From assembly GCA_964019135.1 (NCBI GenBank), contig OZ025255.1, forward strand, positions 5,084,001 to 5,148,000: DNA of 64,000 nt, read 5' to 3'. Below, piece by piece: positions 1 to 13,168 of this stretch (position 1 is its first letter; the number at the start of each line of letters is the position of its first letter). The notes under the pieces are model-generated. The model had not been told where the DNA came from. It made no database searches and saw only the letters and a program-made list of their open reading frames with translations. The stretch comes from Arenicola marina. Its lineage: Eukaryota; Annelida; Polychaeta; Arenicolidae. A program made the translations under genes and the position numbers.

Positions 1-72
1 ACTACATGTACACTGTGTCACCGCCCTGGCGTCAGTACTACATGTACACTGTGTCACCGCCCTGGCGTCAGT

Positions 73-108
73 ACTACATGTACACTGTGTCACCGCCCTG
101 ACGTCAGT
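73..108 (+). repeat. Reference copy of the common monomer
   Basis: This copy shows the commonest base at each position by my reading. It carries two CpGs (one in ACCGCC, one in GACGTC), a perfect TGACGTCA at 99-106, CCGCCC at 93-98 and TACATGTA at 75-82. I found no internal repeat of 12 or 18 bp inside the unit, so 36 bp appears to be the basic period. Confidence 0.9.
93..106. promoter_or_regulatory. Adjacent GC-box core and CRE palindrome (exemplar)
   Basis: CCGCCC at 93-98 reads GGGCGG on the minus strand, the core bound by Sp1/KLF proteins. TGACGTCA at 99-106 is the full palindromic cAMP-response element bound by CREB/ATF dimers. They abut with no gap, and the pair recurs every 36 bp in most monomers. 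Sequence match is direct observation; binding is inference. The element is broken where the unit reads TGGCGTCA, TGATGTCA, TGTCGTCA, TGACCTCA, CGACGTCA or TGACGTAA. Confidence 0.5.
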
Positions 109-1872
109 ACTACATGTACACTGTGTCATAGCCCTGACGTCAGTACTACATGTACAATGTGTCACCGCCCTGACGTCAGTACTACATGTACAAGGTGTCA
201 CCGCCCTGGCGTCAGTACTACATGTACAATGTGTCACCGCCCTGACGTCAGTACTACATGTACACTGTGTCACCGCCCTGACGTCAGTACTGCATGTACA
301 CTGTGTCACCGCCCTGACGTCAGTACTACATGTACACTGTGTCACCGCCCTGACGTCAGTACTACATGTACAATGTGTCACCGCCCTGACGTCAGTACTA
401 CATGTACACTCTGTCACCGCCCTGACGTCAGTACTACATGTACAATGCGTCACCGCCCTGACGTCAGTACTACATTTACACTGTGTCACCGCCTTGACGT
501 CAGTACAATATGTACAATGTGTCACCGCCCTGACCTCAGTACTACATGTACACTGTGTCACCGCCCTGACGTCAGTACTGCATGTACAACGTGTCATCGC
601 CCCAACGTCAGTACTACATGTACAAGGTGTCACCGCCCTGTCGTCAGTACTACATGTACAAGCTGTCACCGCCCTGGCGTCAGTACTACATGTACAAGAA
701 GTCACCGCCCTGACGTCAGTACTACATGTACACAGTGTCATCGCCCTGACGTCAGTACTACATGTACAATGTGTCGCCGCCCTGACGTCAGTACTACATG
801 TACACTGTGTCACCGCCCTGACGTCAGAACTACATGTACACTGTGTCACCGCCCTGGCGTCAGTACTACATGTACACTGTGTCACCGCCCTGGCGTCAGT
901 ACTACATGTACACTGTGTCACCGCCCTGGCGTCAGTACTACATGTACAAGTTGTCACCGACCTGACGTCAGTACTACATGTACACTGTGTCACCACCCTG
1001 GCGTCAGTACTACATGTACACTGTGTCACCGCCCTGGCGTCAGTACTACATGTACACTGTGTCACCGCCCTGACGTCAGTACTACATGTACACTGTGTCA
1101 CCGCCCTGACGTCAGTACTACATGTACACTGTGTCACCGCCCTGACGTCAGTACTACATGTACACTGTGTCACCGCCCCGACGTCAGTACTACATGTACA
1201 CTGTGTCACCGCCCTGACGTCAGTACTGCATGTACACTGTGTCACCGCCCTGACGTCAGTACTACATGTACACTGTGTCACCGCCCTGACGTCAGTACTA
1301 CATGTACACTGTGTCACCGCCCTGACGTCAGTACTACATGTACACTGTGTCACCGCCCTGGCGTCAGTACTACATGTACACTGTGTCACCGCCCTGGCGT
1401 CAGTACTACATGTACAAGTTGTCACCGACCTGACGTCAGTACTACATGTACACTGTGTCACCGCCCTGGCGTCAGTACTACATGTACACTGTGTCACCGC
1501 CCTGGCGTCAGTACTACATGTACACTGTGTCACCGCCCTGGCGTCAGTACTACATGTACAAGTTGTCACCGACCTGACGTCAGTACTACATGTACACTGT
1601 GTCACCGCCCTGGCGTCAGTACTACATGTACACTGTGTCACCGCCCTGGCGTCAGTACTACATGTACACTGTGTCACAGCCCTGACGTCAGTACTACATG
1701 TACAATGTGTCACCGCCCTGACGTCAGTACTACATGTACACTGTGTCAAAGCCCTGGCGTCAGTACTACATGTACACTGTGTCACCGCCCTGACGTCAGT
1801 ACTACATGTACAAGGTGTCACCGCCCCGACGTCAGTACTACATGTGCAAGATGTCACCGCCCTGATGTCAGT

Positions 1873-1943
1873 ACTACATGTACACTGTGTCACCGCCCTG
1901 ACGTCAGACTACATGTACAATGTGTCACCGCTATGACGTCAGT
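1873..1943. other. Phase mark: 35-bp monomer plus CTATG monomer (first of 35)
   Basis: The monomer ending at 1907 lacks the final T (CAGACTAC instead of CAGTACTAC) and the next reads CGCTATGACG. The same linked pair recurs with the second monomer starting at 1908, 3023, 5254, 6333, 6584, 7483, 8418, 13169, 14392, 15147, 16046, 19788, 20975, 22414, 23169, 24068, 24715, 26154, 26909, 27808, 36447, 39758, 41953, 42384, 46451, 47242, 48285, 49435, 50226, 52205, 53536, 55263, 58178, 59509 and 63108. Spacing is 36n-1 in all but two intervals, each of which holds one further one-base deletion. Confidence 0.95.
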
Positions 1944-3022
1944 ACTACATGTACAATGTGTCACCGCCCTGACGTCAGTACTACATGTACAAGGTGTCAC
2001 CGCCCTGGCGTCAGTACTACATGTACAATGTGTCACCGCCCTGACGTCAGTACTGCATGTACAAGGTGTCACCGCCTTGACGTCAGTACTACATGTACAC
2101 TGTGTCACCGCCCTGACGTCAGTACTACATGTACACTGTGTCACCGCCCCGACGTCAGTACTACATGTACACTGTGTCACCGCATTGACGTCAGTACTAC
2201 ATGTACACTGTGTCACCGCCCTGACGTCAGTACTATATGTACACTGTGTCACCGCCCTGACGTCAGTACTACATGTACACTGTGTCACCGCCCTGACGTC
2301 AGTACTATATGTACACTGTGTCACCGCCCGGACGTCAGTACTACATGTACACTGTGTCACCGCCCTGACGTCAGTACTGCATGTACACTGTGTCACCGCC
2401 CTGACGTCAGTACTACATGTACACTGTGTCACCGCCCCGACGTCAGTACTACATGTACACTGTGTCACCGCCCTGACGTCAGTACTACATGTACACTGTG
2501 TCAACGCCCTGACGTCAGTACTACATGTACACTGTGTCACCGCCCTGACGTCAGTACTACATGTACAATGTGTCACCGCCCTGACGTCAGTACTATATGC
2601 ACACTGTGTCACCGCCCTGACGTCAGTACTACATGTACACTGTGTCACCGCCCTGACGTCAGTACTACATGTACACTGTGTCACCGCCCTGACGTCAGTA
2701 CTACATGTACACTGTGTCACCGCCCTGACGTCAGTACTACATGTACAATGTGTCACCGCCCTGATGTCAGTACTGCATGTACACTGTGTCACCGCCCTTA
2801 TGTCAGTACTACATGTACTCTGTGTCACCGCCCTGACGTCAGTACTGTATGTACACTGTGTCACCGCCCTGACGTCAGTACTACATGTACAAGGTGTCAC
2901 CGCCCTGACGTCAGTACTACATGTACACTGTGTCACCGCCCTGACGTCAGTACTATATGTACACTGTGTCACCGCCCTGACGTCAGTACTACATGTACAA
3001 TGTGTCACCGCCCTGACGTCAG
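1908..3022. repeat. Block of 31 monomers
   Basis: Opens with CAATG, CAATG, CAAGG with CTGGCG, CAATG. It corresponds to 19788-20974 but has two CAATG monomers fewer near the start (72 bp), so the offset changes from 17,880 to 17,952. A shared rare variant, CCCTTATGTCAG at about 2795, confirms the pairing. CGCATTGACG near 2174 is seen only here. The closing mark at 3023 follows a CAATG monomer. Confidence 0.85.
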
Positions 3023-5253
3023 ACTACATGTACAATGTGTCACCGCTATGACGTCAGTACTACATGTACAATGTGTCACCGCCCTGACGTCAGTACTACA
3101 TGTACAACGTGTCACCGCCCTGACGTCAGTACTACATGTACACTGTGTCACCGCCCTGACGTCAGTACTACATGTACAATGTGTCACCGCCCTGACGTCA
3201 GTACTACATGTACAATGTGTCACCGCCCTGACGTCAGTACTGCATGTACAAGGTGTCACCGCCCTGACGTCAGTACTGCATGTACACTGTGTCACCGCCC
3301 TGACGTCAGTACTACATGTACACTGTGTCACCGCCCCGACGTCAGTACTACATGTACACTGTGTCACCGCCCTGACGTCAGTACTACATGTACACTGTGT
3401 CAACGCCCTGACGTCAGTACTACATGTACACTGTGTCACCGCCCTGACGTCAGTACTACATGTACAATGTGTCACCGCCCTGACGTCAGTACTATATGCA
3501 CACTGTGTCACCGCCCTGACGTCAGTACTACATGTACACTGTGTCACCGCCCTGACGTCAGTACTACATGTACAATGTGTCACCGCCCTGACGTCAGTAC
3601 TACATGTACAATGTGTCACCGCCCTGACGTCAGTACTGCATGTACAAGGTGTCACCGCCCTGACGTCAGTACTGCATGTACACTGTGTCACCGCCCTGAC
3701 GTCAGTACTACATGTACACTGTGTCACCGCCCCGACGTCAGTACTACATGTACACTGTGTCACCGCCCTGACGTCAGTACTACATGTACACTGTGTCAAC
3801 GCCCTGACGTCAGTACTACATGTACACTGTGTCACCGCCCTGACGTCAGTACTACATGTACAATGTGTCACCGCCCTGACGTCAGTACTATATGCACACT
3901 GTGTCACCGCCCTGACGTCAGTACTACATGTACACTGTGTCACCGCCCTGACGTCAGTACTACATGTACACTGTGTCACCGCCCTGACGTCAGTACTACA
4001 TGTACACTGTGTCACCGCCCTGACGTCAGTACTACATGTGCAATGTGTCACCGCCCGAATGTCAGTACTGCATGTACACTGTGTCACCGCCCTGATGTCA
4101 GTACTACATGCACTCTGTGTCACCGCCCTGACGTCAGTACTGTATGTACACTGTGTCACCGCCCTGACGTCAGTACTACATGTACAAGGTGCCACCGCCC
4201 TGTCGTCAGTACTACATGTACACTGTGTCACCGCCCTGACGTCAGTACTATATGTACACTGTGTCACCGCCCTGACGTCAGTACTACATGTACAATGTGT
4301 CACCGCCCTGACGTCAGTACTACATGTACAATGTGTCACCGCCCTGACGTCAGTACTGCATGTACAAGGTGTCACCGCCCTGACGTCAGTACTACATGTA
4401 CAATGTGTCACCGCCCTGACGTAAATACTACATGTACACTGTATCACCACCCTGACGTCAGTACTACATGTACACTGTGTCACCGCCCTGACGTCAGTAC
4501 TACATGTACACTGTGTCACCGCCCTGACGTCAGTACTGCATGTACACTGTGTCACCGCCCTGACGTCAGTACTACATGTACACTGTGTCACCGCCCTGAC
4601 GTCAGTACTACATGTACAATGTGTCACCGCCCTGACGTCAGTACTACATGTACACTCTGTCACCGCCCTGACGTCAGTACTACATGTACAATGCGTCACC
4701 GCCCTGACGTCAGTACTACATTTACACTGTGTCACCGCCTTGACGTCAGTACAATATGTACAATGTGTCACCGCCCTGACCTCAGTACTACATGTACACT
4801 GTGTCACCGCCCTGACGTCAGTACTGCATGTACAACGTGTCATCGCCCCAACGTCAGTACTACATGTACACTGTGTCACCGCCCTGACGTCAGTACTACA
4901 TGTACAAGGTGTCACCGCCCCGACGTCAGTACTACATGTGCAAGATGTCACCGCCCTGATGTCAGTACTACATGTACACTGTGTCACCGCCCTGACGTCA
5001 GTACTACATGTACACTGTGTCACAGCCCTGACGTCAGTACTACATGTACAATGTGTCACCGCCCTGACGTCAGTACTACATGTACACTGTGTCAAAGCCC
5101 TGGCGTCAGTACTACATGTACACTGTGTCACCGCCCTGACGTCAGTACTACATGTACAAGGTGTCACCGCCCCGACGTCAGTACTACATGTGCAAGATGT
5201 CACCGCCCTGATGTCAGTACTACATGTACACTGTGTCACCGCCCTGACGTCAG
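3023..5253. repeat. Block of 62 monomers with internal 396-bp duplication
   Basis: Holds a local tandem copy of about 11 monomers: the rare CAACGCCCTG occurs at 3401 and again at 3797, with matching neighbours. Later come the CCCGAATGTCAG variant near 4055, the GTAAATAC variant at 4421 followed by CTGTATCACCACCC, and a shortened landmark cassette starting at 4689. Near the right end the segment containing TGTGCAAGATG appears twice, at about 4937 and 5190, showing another local copy. Confidence 0.85.
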
Positions 5254-6332
5254 ACTACATGTACAATGTGTCACCGCTATGACGTCAGTACTACATGTAC
5301 AATGTGTCACCGCCCTGACGTCAGTACTACATGTACAAGGTGTCACCGCCCTGGCGTCAGTACTACATGTACAATGTGTCACCGCCCTGACGTCAGTACT
5401 ACATGTACAATGTGTCACCGCCCTGACGTCAGTACTACATGTACAATGTGTCACCGCCCTGACGTCAGTACTGCATGTACAAGGTGTCACCGCCTTGACG
5501 TCAGTACTACATGTACACTGTGTCACCGCCCTGACGTCAGTACTACATGTACACTGTGTCACCGCCCTGACGTCAGTACTACATTTACACTGTGTCACCG
5601 CCCCGACGTCAGTACTACATGTACACTGTGTCACCGCCCTGACGTCAGTACTACATGTACACTGTGTCACCGCCCTGACGTCAGTACTATATGTACACTG
5701 TGTCACCGCCCTGACGTCAGTACTACATGTACACTGTGTCACCGCCCTGACGTCAGTACTATATGTACACTGTGTCACCGCCCGGACGTCAGTACTACAT
5801 GTACACTGTGTCACCGCCCTGACGTCAGTACTGCATGTACACTGTGTCACCGCCCTGACGTCAGTACTACATGTACACTGTGTCACCGCCCTGACGTCAG
5901 TACTACATGTACACTGTGTCAACGCCCTGACGTCAGTACTACATGTACACTGTGTCACCGCCCTGACGTCAGTACTACATGTACAATGTGTCACCGCCCT
6001 GACGTCAGTACTATATGCACACTGTGTCACCGCCCTGACGTCAGTACTACATGTACACTGTGTCACCGCCCTGACGTCAGTACTACATGTACACTGTGTC
6101 ACCGCCCTGACGTCAGTACTACATGTACACTGTGTCACCGCCCTGACGTCAGTACTACATGTACAATGTGTCACCGCCCTGATGTCAGTACTGCATGTAC
6201 ACTGTGTCACCGCCCTGATGTCAGTACTACATGTACACTGTGTCACCGCCCTGACGTCAGTACTATATGTACACTGTGTCACCGCCCTGACGTCAGTACT
6301 ACATGTACAATGTGTCACCGCCCTGACGTCAG
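5254..6332. repeat. Block of 30 monomers
   Basis: Head is CAATG, CAATG, CAAGG with CTGGCG, then three CAATG monomers, matching 13169-14391 (34 monomers), which has extra units. ACATTTACAC at about 5581 lies next to CCCCGACG, outside any landmark cassette. CCCGGACG near 5780 and CAACGCCC near 5920 are shared with the same family of blocks. The closing mark at 6333 follows a CAATG monomer. Confidence 0.8.
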
Positions 6333-6583
6333 ACTACATGTACAATGTGTCACCGCTATGACGTCAGTACTACATGTACAATGTGTCACCGCCCTGACGT
6401 CAGTACTAAATGTACAACGTGTCACCGCCCTGACGTCAGTACTACATGTACACTGTGTCACCGCCCTGACGTCAGTACTACATGTACACTGTGTCACCGC
6501 CCTGACGTCAGTACTACATGTACACTGTGTCACCGCCCTGACGTCAGTACTACATGTACAATGTGTCACCGCCCTGACGTCAG
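6333..6583. repeat. Shortest block, 7 monomers
   Basis: Contains the rare ACTAAATGTACAACG at about 6407, shared only with 22414-23168 and 26154-26908. The rest is CACTG monomers and one CAATG before the mark. It looks like the head of that family joined directly to a tail, as an unequal exchange would leave. Confidence 0.85.
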
Positions 6584-7482
6584 ACTACATGTACAATGTG
6601 TCACCGCTATGACGTCAGTACTACATGTATAATGTGTCACCGCCCTGACGTCAGTACTACATGTACAACGTGTCACCGCCCTGACGTCAGTACTACATGT
6701 ACACTGTGTCACCGCCCTGACGTCAGTACTACATGTACAATGTGTCACCGCCCTGACGTCAGTACTACATGTACAATGTGTCACCGCCCTGACGTCAGTA
6801 CTGCATGTACAAGGTGTCACCGCCCTGACGTCAGTACTGCATGTACACTGTGTCACCGCCCTGACGTCAGTACTACATGTACACTGTGTCACCGCCCCGA
6901 CGTCAGTACTACATGTACACTGTGTCACCGCCCTGACGTCAGTACTACATGTACACTGTGTCAACGCCCTGACGTCAGTACTACATGTACACTGTGTCAC
7001 CGCCCTGACGTCAGTACTACATGTACAATGTGTCACCGCCCTGACGTCAGTACTATATGCACACTGTGTCACCGCCCTGACGTCAGTACTACATGTACAC
7101 TGTGTCACCGCCCTGACGTCAGTACTACATGTACACTGTGTCACCGCCCTGACGTCAGTACTACATGTACACTGTGTCACCGCCCTGACGTCAGTACTAC
7201 ATGTACAATGTGTCACCGCCCTGATGTCAGTACTGCATGTACACTGTGTCACCGCCCTGATGTCAGTACTACATGCACTCTGTGTCACCGCCCTGACGTC
7301 AGTACTGTATGTACACTGTGTCACCGCCCTGACGTCAGTACTACATGTACAAGGTGCCACCGCCCTGTCGTCAGTACTACATGTACACTGTGTCACCGCC
7401 CTGACGTCAGTACTATATGTACACTGTGTCACCGCCCTGACGTCAGTACTACATGTACAATGTGTCACCGCCCTGACGTCAG
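6584..7482. repeat. Block of 25 monomers (25-mer family)
   Basis: Same length and monomer order as 15147-16045, 23169-24067 and 26909-27807. Family markers are ACATGCACTCTG at about 7270 and GTGCCACCGCCCTGTCG at about 7354. A private ACATGTATAATG lies near 6627. Confidence 0.85.
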
Positions 7483-8417
7483 ACTACATGTACAATGTGT
7501 CACCGCTATGACGTCAGTACTACATGTACAATGTGTCACCGCCCTGACGTCAGTACTACATGTACAACGTGTCACCGCCCTGACGTCAGTACTACATGTA
7601 CACTGTGTCACCGCCCTGACGTCAGTACTACATGTACAATGTGTCACCGCCCTGACGTCAGTACTACATGTACAATGTGTCACCGCCCTGACGTCAGTAC
7701 TGCATGTACAAGGTGTCACCGCCCTGACGTCAGTACTACATGTACACTGTGTCACCGCCCTGACGTCAGTACTACATGTACAATGTGTCACCGCCCTGAC
7801 GTCAGTACTACATGTACAATGTGTCACCGCCCTGACGTCAGTACTGCATGTACAAGGTGTCACCGCCCTGACGTCAGTACTACATGTACAATGTGTCACC
7901 GCCCTGACGTAAATACTACATGTACACTGTATCACCACCCTGACGTCAGTACTACATGTACACTGTGTCACCGCCCTGACGTCAGTACTACATGTACAAT
8001 GTGTCACCGCCCTGACGTCAGTACTACATGTACAAGGTGTCACCGCCCTGACGTCAGTACTACATGTACACTGTGTCACCGCCCTGACGTCAGTACTACA
8101 TGTACACTGTGTCACCGCCCTGACGTCAGTACTACATGTACAATGTGTCACCGCCCTGATGTCAGTACTGCATGTACACTGTGTCACCGCCCTGATGTCA
8201 GTACTACATGCACTCTGTGTCACCGCCCTGACGTCAGTACTGTATGTACACTGTGTCACCGCCCTGACGTCAGTACTACATGTACAAGGTGCCACCGCCC
8301 TGTCGTCAGTACTACATGTACACTGTGTCACCGCCCTGACGTCAGTACTATATGTACACTGTGTCACCGCCCTGACGTCAGTACTACATGTACAATGTGT
8401 CACCGCCCTGACGTCAG
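7483..8417. repeat. Block of 26 monomers with GTAAATAC variant
   Basis: Begins like the 25-mer family (CAATG, CAACG, CACTG, CAATG, CAATG, GCATG with CAAGG). It then repeats CACTG, CAATG, CAATG, CAAGG and enters the GTAAATAC monomer at 7909 and CTGTATCACCACCC. The tail returns to the 25-mer family markers (GCACTCTG, GTGCCACC). This mosaic suggests exchange between two block types. Confidence 0.8.
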
Positions 8418-11400
8418 ACTACATGTACAATGTGTCACCGCTATGACGTCAGTACTACATGTACAATGTGTCACCGCCCTGACGTCAGTACTACATGTAC
8501 AACGTGTCACCGCCCTGACGTCAGTACTACATGTACACTGTGTCACCGCCCTGACGTCAGTACTACATGTACAATGTGTCACCGCCCTGACGTCAGTACT
8601 ACATGTACAATGTGTCACCGCCCTGACGTCAGTACTGCATGTACAAGGTGTCACCGCCCTGACGTCAGTACTACATGTACACTGTGTCACCGCCCTGACG
8701 TCAGTACTACATGTACAATGTGTCACCGCCCTGACGTCAGTACTACATGTACAATGTGTCACCGCCCTGACGTCAGTACTGCATGTACAAGGTGTCACCG
8801 CCCTGACGTCAGTACTACATGTACAATGTGTCACCGCCCTGACGTAAATACTACATGTACACTGTATCACCACCCTGACGTCAGTACTACATGTACACTG
8901 TGTCACCGCCCTGACGTCAGTACTACATGTACAATGTGTCACCGCCCTGACGTCAGTACTACATGTACAAGGTGTCACCGCCCTGACGTCAGTACTACAT
9001 GTACACTGTGTCACCGCCCTGACGTCAGTACTGCATGTACACTGTGTCACCGCCCTGACGTCAGTACTACATGTACACTGTGTCACCGCCCTGACGTCAG
9101 TACTACATGTACAATGTGTCACCGCCCTGACGTCAGTACTACATGTACACTCTGTCACCGCCCTGACGTCAGTACTACATGTACAATGCGACACCGCCCT
9201 GACGTCAGTACTACATTTACACTGTGTCACCGCCTTGACGTCAGTACAATATGTACAATGTGTCACCGCCCTGACCTCAGTACTACATGTACACTGTGTC
9301 ACCGCCCTGACGTCAGTACTGCATGTACAACGTGTCATCGCCCCAACGTCAGCACTACATGTACAAGGTGTCACCGCCCTGTCGTCAGTACTACATGTAC
9401 AAGCTGTCACCGCCCTGGCGTCAGTACCTCATGTACAAGAAGTCACCGCCCTGACGTCAGTACTACATGTACACAGTGTCATCGCCCTGACGTCAGTACT
9501 ACATGTACAATGTGTCGCCGCCCTGACGTCAGTACTACATGTACACTGTGTCACCGCCCTGACGTCAGTACCACATGTACACTGTGTCACCGCCCTGACG
9601 TCAGTACTACATGTACAATGTGTCACCGCCCTGACGTCAGTACTACATGTACAATGTGTCACCGCCCTGACGTCAGTACTACATGTACACTGTGTCACCG
9701 CCCTGACGTCAGTACTACATATACAATGTGCCACCGCCCTGACGTCAGTACTACATGTACAATGTGTCACCGCCCTGACGTCAGTACTACATGTACATTG
9801 TGTCACCGCCCTGACGTCAGTACTACATGTACACTGTGTCACCGCCCTGACGTCAGTACCACATGTACAATGTGTCACCGCCCTGACGTCAGTACTACAT
9901 GTACATTGTGTCACCGCCCTGACGTCAGTACTACATGTACAATGTGTCACCGCCCTGACGTCAGTACCACATGTACACTGTGTCACCGCCCTGACGTCAG
10001 TACTACATGTACAATGTGTCACCGCCCTGACGTCAGTACTACATGTACAAGTTGTCACCGACCTGACGTCAGTACTACATGTACACTGTGTCACCGCCCT
10101 GACGTCAGTACTACATGTACACTGTGTCACCGCCCTGGCGTCAGTACTACATGTACACTGTGTCACCGCCCTGGCGTCAGTACTACATGTACACTGTGTC
10201 ACCGCCCTGGCGTCAGTACTACATGTACAAGTTGTCACCGACCTGACGTCAGTACTACATGTACACTGTGTCACCGCCCTGGCGTCAGTACTACATGTAC
10301 ACTGTGTCACCGCCCTGGCGTCAGTACTACATGTACACTGTGTCACCGCCCTGACGTCAGTACTACATGTACACTGTGTCATAGCCCTGACGTCAGTACT
10401 ACATGTACAATGTGTCACCGCCCTGACGTCAGTACTACATGTACAAGGTGTCACCGCCCTGGCGTCAGTACTACATGTACAATGTGTCACCGCCCTGACG
10501 TCAGTACTACATGTACACTGTGTCACCGCCCTGACGTCAGTACTGCATGTACACTGTGTCACCGCCCTGACGTCAGTACTACATGTACACTGTGTCACCG
10601 CCCTGACGTCAGTACTACATGTACAATGTGTCACCGCCCTGACGTCAGTACTACATGTACACTCTGTCACCGCCCTGACGTCAGTACTACATGTACAATG
10701 CGTCACCGCCCTGACGTCAGTACTACATTTACACTGTGTCACCGCCTTGACGTCAGTACAATATGTACAATGTGTCACCGCCCTGACCTCAGTACTACAT
10801 GTACACTGTGTCACCGCCCTGACGTCAGTACTGCATGTACAACGTGTCATCGCCCCAACGTCAGTACTACATGTACAAGGTGTCACCGCCCTGTCGTCAG
10901 TACTACATGTACAAGCTGTCACCGCCCTGGCGTCAGTACTACATGTACAAGAAGTCACCGCCCTGACGTCAGTACTACATGTACACAGTGTCATCGCCCT
11001 GACGTCAGTACTACATGTACAATGTGTCGCCGCCCTGACGTCAGTACTACATGTACACTGTGTCACCGCCCTGACGTCAGTACTACATGTACACTGTGTC
11101 ACCGCCCTGGCGTCAGTACTACATGTACACTGTGTCACCGCCCTGGCGTCAGTACTACATGTACACTGTGTCACCGCCCTGGCGTCAGTACTACATGTAC
11201 AAGTTGTCACCGACCTGACGTCAGTACTACATGTACACTGTGTCACCGCCCTGACGTCAGTACTACATGTACACTGTGTCACCGCCCTGACGTCAGTACT
11301 GCATGTACACTGTGTCACCGCCCTGACGTCAGTACTACATGTACACTGTGTCACCGCCCTGACGTCAGTACTACATGTACAATGTGTCACCGCCCTGACG

Positions 11401-13168
11401 TCAGTACTACATGTACACTCTGTCACCGCCCTGACGTCAGTACTACATGTACAATGCGTCACCGCCCTGACGTCAGTACTACATTTACACTGTGTCACCG
11501 CCTTGACGTCAGTACAATATGTACAATGTGTCACCGCCCTGACCTCAGTACTACATGTACACTGTGTCACCGCCCTGACGTCAGTACTGCATGTACAACG
11601 TGTCATCGCCCCAACGTCAGTACTACATGTACAAGGTGTCACCGCCCTGTCGTCAGTACTACATGTACAAGCTGTCACCGCCCTGGCGTCAGTACTACAT
11701 GTACAAGAAGTCACCGCCCTGACGTCAGCACTACATGTACACAGTGTCATCGCCCTGACGTCAGTACTACATGTACAATGTGTCGCCGCCCTGACGTCAG
11801 TACTACATGTACACTGTGTCACCGCCCTGACGTCAGTACCACATGTACACTGTGTCACCGCCCTGACGTCAGTACTACATGTACAATGTGTCACCGCCCT
11901 GACGTCAGTACTACATGTACAATGTGTCACCGCCCTGACGTCAGTACTACATGTACACTGTGTCACCGCCCTGACGTCAGTACTACATATACAATGTGCC
12001 ACCGCCCTGACGTCAGTACTACATGTACAATGTGTCACCGCCCTGACGTCAGTACTACATGTACATTGTGTCACCGCCCTGACGTCAGTACTACATGTAC
12101 ACTGTGTCACCGCCCTGACGTCAGTACCACATGTACAATGTGTCACCGCCCGAATGTCAGTACTGCATGTACACTGTGTCACCGCCCTGATGTCAGTACT
12201 ACATGCACTCTGTGTCACCGCCCTGACGTCAGTACTGTATGTACACTGTGTCACCGCCCTGACGTCAGTACTACATGTACAAGGTGCCACCGCCCTGTCG
12301 TCAGTACTACATGTACACTGTGTCACCGCCCTGACGTCAGTAGTATATGTACACTGTGTCACCGCCCTGACGTCAGTACTACATGTACAATGTGTCACCG
12401 CCCTGACGTCAGTACTACATGTACAATGTGTCACCGCCCTGACGTCAGTACTGCATGTACAAGGTGTCACCGCCCTGACGTCAGTACTACATGTACAATG
12501 TGTCACCGCCCTGACGTAAATACTACATGTACACTGTATCACCACCCTGACGTCAGTACTACATGTACACTGTGTCACCGCCCTGACGTCAGTACTACAT
12601 GTACAATGTGTCACCGCCCTGACGTCAGTACTACATGTACAAGGTGTCACCGCCCTGACGTCAGTACTACATGTACACTGTGTCACCGCCCTGACGTCAG
12701 TACTGCATGTACACTGTGTCACCGCCCTGACGTCAGTACTACATGTACACTGTGTCACCGCCCTGACGTCAGTACTACATGTACAATGTGTCACCGCCCT
12801 GACGTCAGTACTACATGTACACTCTGTCACCGCCCTGACGTCAGTACTACATGTACAATGCGTCACCGCCCTGACGTCAGTACTACATTTACACTGTGTC
12901 ACCGCCTTGACGTCAGTACAATATGTACAATGTGTCACCGCCCTGACCTCAGTACTACATGTACACTGTGTCACCGCCCTGACGTCAGTACTGCATGTAC
13001 AACGTGTCATCGCCCCAACGTCAGTACTACATGTACACTGTGTCACCGCCCTGACGTCAGTACTACATGTACAAGGTGTCACCGCCCCGACGTCAGTACT
13101 ACATGTGCAAGATGTCACCGCCCTGATGTCAGTACTACATGTACACTGTGTCACCGCCCTGACGTCAG
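8418..13168. repeat. Block of 132 monomers with four landmark cassettes
   Basis: Cassettes start at 9184, 10696, 11452 and 12856; GTAAATAC occurs at 8844 and 12516. From 8418 to about 11,230 it matches 16046 to about 18,850 at an offset of 7,628 bp, falling to 7,627 after the private deletion near 16465. Both copies share CAATGCGACACC at the first cassette. CTGGCG runs lie near 10,140-10,320 and 11,110-11,200. GTAGTATATG near 12340 is private. Confidence 0.85.

Larger units (their letters stand above)
1..1907. repeat. Block of 53 monomers, left edge of window
   Basis: Contains one landmark cassette (CAATGCG at 443) and dense runs of CTGGCGTCAG monomers (for example 840-930 and 1330-1660) broken by CAAGTTG units followed by CGACCTGACG. 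It matches 17881-19787 at a constant offset of 17,880 bp. Private changes seen here are GTCAGAACTAC near 829 and CACCACCCTGG near 991. The closing mark at 1908 follows a CACTG monomer. Confidence 0.85.

Noticed and set aside
75-84. p53 or steroid-receptor half-site around TACATGTA
   Set aside because: The flanks do not fit RRRCWWGYYY, and TGTACA lacks the receptor spacing. Only the CRE and the GC-box core match well.
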